Source of the DNA: BPIH01 sp042408925
GTDB lineage: Bacteria; Chloroflexota; Limnocylindria; Limnocylindrales; CSP1-4
Direction of reading: 5' to 3'
NCBI GenBank assembly: GCA_042408925.1
Contig: JBHOQO010000030.1
Location: forward strand, 1-19,236
Length of the DNA stretch: 19,236 nucleotides
Positions within the stretch are counted from its first letter, which is position 1. Every line of letters starts with the position of its first letter. Under the pieces are notes generated by a model. It had not been told where the DNA came from, did not search any database, and worked only from the letters and a program-made list of their open reading frames with translations. Below, piece by piece: positions 14,584-19,236 of the stretch. A program made the position numbers and the translations under genes.

Positions 14584-15732
14584 TCAGCCGGGCAGGTCGC
14601 GTTCGGCGGGGCCGACGTAGCGGGCGTCGGGGCGGATGAGCCGGTTCGAGGCGGCCTGCTCGAGGACGTGGGCCGTCCAACCGGCGTGCCGCGAGAGGGC
14701 GAAGGTCGCCGGGAAGAGGTCGGGGGTGAGGCCGACCCCCTGGAGGACCGGCGCGGCGTAGTACTCGACGTTCGTCTTGAGCGGCCGCTCCGGGTGACGC
14801 TCGGCGAGGATCCGGAGGGCGACGTCCTCCACCTTGATCGCCAGATCGAGCCAGTCCGGCTTGTGGGGCATCGTCTCGGCGACCTTGCGGAGGGCGGCCG
14901 CCCGCGGGTCGTAGGCCCGGTAGACGCGATGACCGAAGCCCATGAGCCGCTCGCCCCGGTCGAGGGCCGCCCGGATCCAGGCCTCGGCGTGCTCCGGCGA
15001 GCCGACCTGGCTGAGCTGGTCGACGACTTCCGAGGGCGCCCCGCCGTGGAGCGGGCCCTTCATCGCCCCGATGGCCCCGGCGACGGCCGAGGCGATGTCC
15101 GAGCGGGTCGAGGTGATGACCCGGGCGGCGAAGGTCGAGGCGTTCAGGCCGTGCTCGGCCCCGACGATGAAGTAGGCGTCGAGGGCCCGGGCGGTCCCGG
15201 GGTCGGGGACCTCGCCGTTCAGCTGGTAGAGGAAGCCGGTGACGAGGTCGAGCTCGGGGTTCGGGTCGATCGGCTCGAGCCCCCGCCGGAGGCGGGCGAA
15301 GGCGGCGAGGGCCGACGGTGAGAACTCCGTCAGGGCGCGGGCCTGCTCCACGGTCGGCGGCCAGTCGAGCCGCTGGGTCGCCCCCCAGGCGGAGACGGCG
15401 GTCCGGAGGGCGTCCATCGGTTTCGCGTCGGTGGGGAGGCTCCGGAGCGTCGCCATGACGGCCGGCGGGATCGGGCCCGTCGTGAGGCGGGCCGTCGGGT
15501 CCCACTCGCCGGTCCAGAGGAGGTGGGCGACGGCCCCGTACGTGCCTCGCTCGACGAGGTCGCCGATCCGGTAGCCGCGGTAGAGGAGGCGACCATTCTG
15601 CCCGTCGACGTAGCCGAGGGCGGTCTCGGCGGCGATGATGCCCTCGAGGCCGGGCGAGTAGGGACGGTCGTCGCTCGGGATCGGGGCGGGGGTGGTCGAA
15701 GCGTCGCCGGCGCTCGGGACAGCGTTCGTCAT
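14584..15732 (-). CDS. gltA: Citrate synthase
   Basis: This 382-residue enzyme condenses oxaloacetate and acetyl-CoA to citrate, the entry step of the TCA cycle, in the cytoplasm. The length fits the short, dimeric type found in Gram-positive and thermophilic bacteria. Landmarks are GLEGIIAAETALGYVDG, LLYRGYRI, GAEHGLNAST (H194), KGPLHGGAP (H229) and MGFGHRVYRAYDPRA (H268). Then come NVEYYAAPVLQGVGL and SRHAGWTAHVLEQ. The two catalytic histidines are present. The catalytic acid position, Asp in the pig and E. coli enzymes (NVDF-type motif), is Glu323 here. A 2-methylcitrate synthase role cannot be excluded from sequence alone, but no propionate genes are nearby. About 20 disordered residues precede the fold. 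It lies 37 bp downstream of the GlsB-like gene on the same strand. Confidence 0.95.
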   Translation of the reverse strand: MTNAVPSAGDASTTPAPIPSDDRPYSPGLEGIIAAETALGYVDGQNGRLLYRGYRIGDLVERGTYGAVAHLLWTGEWDPTARLTTGPIPPAVMATLRSLPTDAKPMDALRTAVSAWGATQRLDWPPTVEQARALTEFSPSALAAFARLRRGLEPIDPNPELDLVTGFLYQLNGEVPDPGTARALDAYFIVGAEHGLNASTFAARVITSTRSDIASAVAGAIGAMKGPLHGGAPSEVVDQLSQVGSPEHAEAWIRAALDRGERLMGFGHRVYRAYDPRAAALRKVAETMPHKPDWLDLAIKVEDVALRILAERHPERPLKTNVEYYAAPVLQGVGLTPDLFPATFALSRHAGWTAHVLEQAASNRLIRPDARYVGPAERDLPG

Positions 15733-15769
15733 GGCACGATGGTAACCCGTTCGGATGGGTTCGGTGGGG

Positions 15770-16039
15770 TCAGCGACGACCCGTGGCGGCGGCGATCACG
15801 AGGCGGACGATGACGGCCCCGACGAACGCCACGAGGAGGGCGCCGAGGAAGCCGGAGGGATCGCCGAGCCGGGTCTCCCGCGCCAGCCAGCCGCCGACGA
15901 TCCCGCCGAGAATGCCGACGAGGATGTTCGGGAGGCAGCCGCGGGCCGAGCGGTCCTGGACGACCATCCCGGAGAGGGCGCCGGCGAGGAAGCCGACGAC
16001 GATCCAGCCGACGGGATCGAGGGGCAGGAGCGAGGTCAT
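15770..16039 (-). CDS. GlsB/YeaQ/YmgE family small membrane protein
   Basis: The 89-residue protein has three Gly-rich membrane helices (about 10-28, 36-55 and 65-86). Between the first two is the family loop VVQDRSARGCLPNILVGILG, the hallmark of the transglycosylase-associated (GlsB/YeaQ/YmgE) family. Despite the name, members show no catalytic residues; several are stress-induced in other bacteria. Length matches the family. The ATG at 16039 begins right at the first helix, and upstream in-frame sequence is not hydrophobic, which supports this start. It sits between pgl (55 bp) and citrate synthase (37 bp) on the same strand, so it is likely co-transcribed, although no functional link is known. 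Confidence 0.9.
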   Translation of the reverse strand: MTSLLPLDPVGWIVVGFLAGALSGMVVQDRSARGCLPNILVGILGGIVGGWLARETRLGDPSGFLGALLVAFVGAVIVRLVIAAATGRR

Positions 16040-16094
16040 GCCGCCATTCTGGCAGATCCTCCCGGCGCGCCGCCGGTCTCGGGCCGTGGTCGCG

Positions 16095-16898
16095 TCACCG
16101 GAGGCCCGGAAGCTGGGCAGCGGCGGCCTGGTCGAGGATCCAGGTCGCACCGCGGCGGCGGGCCCGTTGGGCGGGCCAGCGGCGTTCGTCGCGGACCGGA
16201 CCGAAGATCTCGGCGAGGATCGGCGCCTTCGCTGCTCCGTGGGCGACGACGATCAGCTCGTCGGTCACGTCGAGGACGGCAGGGTTGAGGGTGACCCGGG
16301 GGACCTGCGGTTCGACGTGAGTCGGAGCGGGGACCGCGTACGCCACCGCGACCGGCGCGACCGGCGCCCCCGGAAAGACCGAGAGGATGTGGCCGTCCGG
16401 CCCGACCCCGAGGAGGACGACGTCGAAGACCGGCCAGCCGGCCCGCCGGGGTAGCTCGCGCCAGACCTCGGCGGCGTAGCGGGCCGCGGCCCACGACGGG
16501 TCGTGCCCCTCGTCGAGGGCGCGGTCGGTCGGGACCGGATGGACGTTCTCGGGCGGGAGCGGGATGGCGGGGAGGAGGACCTCGTCGAGCGGTCGGACGT
16601 TGCTGAGCGGGTCGCTCCGGCGGACGAAGCGGTCGTCGCCCCACCAGACGTGGACGGCGGCCCACGGCGGGACCGCCTCGGGTGGCAGCTCGGCGAAGGC
16701 GCGGTAGATCCCCGCCGGCGTCGAGCCGCCGGTCGTCGCGAAGTCGGCGCGGCCGCGGCGGGCGACCGCTTCCCGGAGGGCGGCGGCGATCCGCTCAGCC
16801 GCCGTCCGGGCCGCCGCGCCGGGGTCGAGCAGGACGAGGATCTCCGGCTCGTTCGCGGCGGCGGGGCGCCGGGTCACGACGCTGGACTCGGACGTCAT
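16095..16898 (-). CDS. pgl: 6-phosphogluconolactonase
   Basis: This 267-residue DevB-type lactonase hydrolyses 6-phosphogluconolactone to 6-phosphogluconate, the second step of the oxidative pentose phosphate pathway. Landmarks are TTGGSTPAGIYRAF (phosphate-binding loop), WWGDDRFVRRSDPLSNVRP, the active-site region VVLLGVGPDGHILSVFPG, and VTLNPAVLDVTDELIVVAHG near the C-terminus. In the GxDGH motif the usual Thr-Ala-Ser-Leu is Ile-Leu-Ser-Val, a modest change. The ATG at 16898 has GAGGAG about ten bases upstream and begins just before the first strand of the fold. It lies 64 bp downstream of opcA on the same strand and completes a zwf-opcA-pgl unit. Confidence 0.93.
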   Translation of the reverse strand: MTSESSVVTRRPAAANEPEILVLLDPGAAARTAAERIAAALREAVARRGRADFATTGGSTPAGIYRAFAELPPEAVPPWAAVHVWWGDDRFVRRSDPLSNVRPLDEVLLPAIPLPPENVHPVPTDRALDEGHDPSWAAARYAAEVWRELPRRAGWPVFDVVLLGVGPDGHILSVFPGAPVAPVAVAYAVPAPTHVEPQVPRVTLNPAVLDVTDELIVVAHGAAKAPILAEIFGPVRDERRWPAQRARRRGATWILDQAAAAQLPGLR

Positions 16899-16962
16899 CG
16901 TGCTCGCGTCTCCTCTGTTCGCTTCGATCCGTTCGCCGTCGTGGCGACGGCGGCGCGACGAC

Positions 16963-18252
16963 CTAGCCTTCGACCAGCCGGCCCGCCGCCCGGAGCGCCT
17001 CGACGGCGATCCGATCCCGGCCGGGGGTCTCGATCGACTCGGCGAGGAGGTCGACGTCGGTTCGCCGCGGACCGCGGAAGAGGCGATCGAGGACCGGGAT
17101 CCCGTCCTGCCAGGCCCGAACGTGGACCGCCTCGGCCTCGCCCGTGACCTCGACCCGCAGCTCCGAGCCTCGCCGTTCGGCGAGGAGCTCGAGGCGGAGC
17201 GTCGTCCCGTCCGGGGCGTCCGACCAGATCGGACGGACGACGACCTCGACCGGGTGGCCGTCGGCCCGGAGGCGGGCGGCGTACCCCGGTCCGACCGGGG
17301 CGCCGGGCTCCGGCTCTCGGGTCGCGCGATCCGGCCGGCTCGCCGGACCGCCCTCGAGCGGCCGGAGCGGCCGTTCGATCCCGGTCTCGAGGCGCGAGGC
17401 GAGCCAGGCGACATGGTAGACGGGCTTCACGACGTTCGTCGTCCCCGGCCGCCCGAGGCGATCGCGGGAGGCGTAGGACACGGCGATCCGCCGAAGGCTC
17501 CGGACGAAAGGCCGCAGGACCGGCAGGTCGAAGGCGGCGGCGAGCGCCTCCCGCCACCGCGACTGGCGGACGAAGGCAAAGTCGAAGATCGCCGGTCCAT
17601 CCCGCTCGCCGAGCCGGGCAAGGGCGGCGAGGCGGTCGAGGCCGTCGCCGCTCCAGCCCGAGCCGTCGACGATGAGCCGGTCGGCGAGCGCGAGCGCCTC
17701 CGCGAAGGGCGGTGTTTCGAACGGTGGGTTGCCCGGCCACCAGAGGGTCACCGGGAGGTCGTGGATGAGGAGCGGGGTCACGATGGCGCCGAGCCGGCGA
17801 CCGGCCTCGCCGCCGGCCCGGAGGTAGATGAACTCGCTGCACATCTCGGGCACGTCCTCTCTGGGCAGGACGCAGACGGCCTCGATCCGGGCGTCGAGCC
17901 AGGCCGGACCGTCGGGGTCGAGGGCGCTCAGGACGATGGTCCGCGAGGGATGCCGGCCGGTCAGGGCGGCGATGGTCGCCGCGGCCCGTTCGCCGAGCTC
18001 CGGTCGCCGGGCGACGACGACGAGGTTCATGACGCTCGTCCGGGCGGCGACGTGGCGCTCCTCGACGCCGTCGACGGTCGTCGTCAGGACCGGTTCCGCC
18101 CAGATCCGGCGGAGCTCGCGCTCGATCTCCTCGATGGTCTTCGCGCGGGTCTGCCACCGAAGGACCGGCTGGCCGGGCACCCGCTCGGCGGTCGTGGTCG
18201 TCGACGAGCCGACGCTGGTCGATGGACCGCTCGGGTGCCGGGCGTCGTCCAT
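16963..18252 (-). CDS. opcA: Glucose-6-phosphate dehydrogenase assembly protein OpcA
   Basis: The 429-residue protein matches OpcA, which in cyanobacteria and actinobacteria binds and activates or assembles G6PDH. Recognisable stretches are RTSVMNLVVVARRPE, HPSRTIVLSALDPDG, MCSEFIYLRAGGEAGRRLGA, the conserved LLIHDLPVTLWWPGNPPF and LIVDGSGWSGDGL. About 38 disordered residues precede the fold. The C-terminal third is a beta-rich domain with RLELLAERRGSELRVEV. The ATG at 18252 follows the zwf stop by two bases (TAAGGATG), so the two are almost certainly co-translated. A start further upstream would overlap zwf. Confidence 0.93.
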   Translation of the reverse strand: MDDARHPSGPSTSVGSSTTTTAERVPGQPVLRWQTRAKTIEEIERELRRIWAEPVLTTTVDGVEERHVAARTSVMNLVVVARRPELGERAAATIAALTGRHPSRTIVLSALDPDGPAWLDARIEAVCVLPREDVPEMCSEFIYLRAGGEAGRRLGAIVTPLLIHDLPVTLWWPGNPPFETPPFAEALALADRLIVDGSGWSGDGLDRLAALARLGERDGPAIFDFAFVRQSRWREALAAAFDLPVLRPFVRSLRRIAVSYASRDRLGRPGTTNVVKPVYHVAWLASRLETGIERPLRPLEGGPASRPDRATREPEPGAPVGPGYAARLRADGHPVEVVVRPIWSDAPDGTTLRLELLAERRGSELRVEVTGEAEAVHVRAWQDGIPVLDRLFRGPRRTDVDLLAESIETPGRDRIAVEALRAAGRLVEG

Positions 18253-18254
18253 CC

Positions 18255-19236
18255 TTAGAGCCTCCGCCAGCGCCGCCCGTCCCGAGCGATGAGCGCCTCG
18301 GCCTCGGGCGGACCCCACGTCCCGGCAGCGTAGTTCGGGAAGGACGGCGCCGGGCCGTCGATCCAGGCCTCGATGATCGGGGTCACGATCTGCCAGGCCG
18401 CCTCCACCTCGTCGGCCCGGGTGAAGAGCGAGGCGTCACCCAGGAGGGCGTCGAGGATGAGGGTCTCGTAGGCGTCGGGGGCGTCGACGCTGAAGGAGGC
18501 GCCGTACGAGAAATCCATCGTCACGGCCCGGATGTCGAGGCCGAGCCCCGGGACCTTCGCCCCGAAGCGGAGGAGGATCCCCTCGTCGGGCTGGATCCGC
18601 ATCGCCAGGAGGTTCGGCTCGGGGTCGACGTTCCCCTCGTGGAAGAGGCGGTGGGGGACCTCCCGGAACTGGATCGCGATCTCCGTCGCTCGCTTCGGGA
18701 GGCGCTTGCCGCTCCGAAGGTAGAAGGGGACGCCCGACCAGCGCCAGGTGTCGACCTCGAGGCGGACGGCCACGAACGTCTCGGTCTCGGACTCCGGGTC
18801 CACGCCCGGCTCCTCCCGGTAGCCGGGAACGGCCGTCCCGGCGACCCAGCCCGGCCCGTACTGGCCGCGGACGACGTCCCGGGCGACCCGCTCGGCGGTG
18901 AAGGGGTTGACGGCCCGGACGACCTTAACCTTCTCGTCGCGCAGGGCGTCGGCCTCGAAGGAGGCGGGCGGCTCCATGGCCACGAGGGCGAGGAGCTGCA
19001 TGAGGTGGTTCTGGAGGATGTCCCGCGAGGCGCCGGTCTCCTCGTAGAAGCGGCCGCGGCTCTCGATCCCGATCGATTCGGCGACGGTGATCTGAACGTG
19101 GTCGACGTAGCGGCGATTCCAGATCGGTTCGAAGATCCCGTTGCCGAAACGGAAGACGAGGAGGTTCCGAACCGTCTCCTTGCCGAGGTAGTGGTCGATC
19201 CGATAGACCTGCGACTCCCGGAAGACCTTGCCGACC
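18255..19236 (-). CDS. zwf: Glucose-6-phosphate 1-dehydrogenase, C-terminal part
   Basis: The gene runs off the right edge; 326 C-terminal residues of a protein normally near 490-510 are present. The first visible residues, VGKVFRESQVYRIDHYLGKE, contain the substrate-binding RIDHYLGKE motif. It continues with FGNGIFEPIWNRRYVDHVQI, ITVAESIGIESRGRFYE and ASRDILQNHLMQ. Further on are FYLRSGKRLPKRATEIAIQF and the family-typical end with NYAAGTWGPPEAEALI. The NADP-binding Rossmann segment lies outside the window. The enzyme oxidises glucose-6-phosphate with reduction of NADP and opens the oxidative pentose phosphate pathway. The immediate downstream partner is opcA. No damage is visible in the part present. 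Confidence 0.97.
   Translation of the reverse strand, partial: VGKVFRESQVYRIDHYLGKETVRNLLVFRFGNGIFEPIWNRRYVDHVQITVAESIGIESRGRFYEETGASRDILQNHLMQLLALVAMEPPASFEADALRDEKVKVVRAVNPFTAERVARDVVRGQYGPGWVAGTAVPGYREEPGVDPESETETFVAVRLEVDTWRWSGVPFYLRSGKRLPKRATEIAIQFREVPHRLFHEGNVDPEPNLLAMRIQPDEGILLRFGAKVPGLGLDIRAVTMDFSYGASFSVDAPDAYETLILDALLGDASLFTRADEVEAAWQIVTPIIEAWIDGPAPSFPNYAAGTWGPPEAEALIARDGRRWRRL

Overview
The window is very GC-rich chromosomal DNA with short intergenic gaps. Start codons include TTG and GTG, and GC is strongly favoured at third codon positions, which is why most genes have long antisense shadow ORFs. The gene content (zwf-opcA-pgl, an ArsA ATPase with a C-terminal HSP20-like domain, PolX with a PHP domain, GAF/GGDEF and ComP-like signalling proteins) fits a Chloroflexota bacterium of the Limnocylindria type. 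An actinobacterium is the main alternative. This is inference from families and base composition; there is no rRNA or tRNA to place it.

Bases 1-5900: a diguanylate cyclase with three GAF domains, PolX and a polytopic membrane protein are transcribed leftward. They are bracketed by two inward-facing arrays of a 22-bp repeat on an exact 51-bp pitch (24-198 and, inverted, 5601-5775). The arrays share the same three 29-bp spacers, but the order of two of them is exchanged. A second, related repeat family with the same 51-bp pitch points away at 5807-5888. This is the most unusual structure in the window. It resembles the multi-site transposase-binding ends of some insertion sequences, but no intact transposase is present.

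Bases 5900-7000 hold no intact gene. A leftward frame carries two C-x2-C-x13-C-x2-C modules followed by a transposase-like C-terminal segment, probably a decayed element. Next come two rightward genes for exported proteins: a 199-residue secreted protein and a lipoprotein interrupted by a frameshift. Each has a TTGACG-N17-TAC(C/G)GT promoter-like sequence upstream. The lipoprotein gene converges on a LuxR-type response regulator, and a short hairpin spans both stop codons.

Bases 8500-12900: the response regulator is translationally coupled (ATGA) to a membrane histidine kinase with a PDZ-like segment. Divergent from the kinase are the ArsA/Get3-type ATPase and an overlapping small coiled-coil protein.

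Bases 12900-19236: a leftward, tightly packed cluster runs zwf (entering from the right edge), opcA, pgl, a GlsB/YeaQ-type membrane protein, citrate synthase, a possible 50-residue protein, a GT87-type membrane glycosyltransferase and a P-loop kinase. The first three make up the oxidative pentose phosphate entry (G6PDH, its assembly factor, lactonase), which supplies NADPH. Citrate synthase adds TCA entry.
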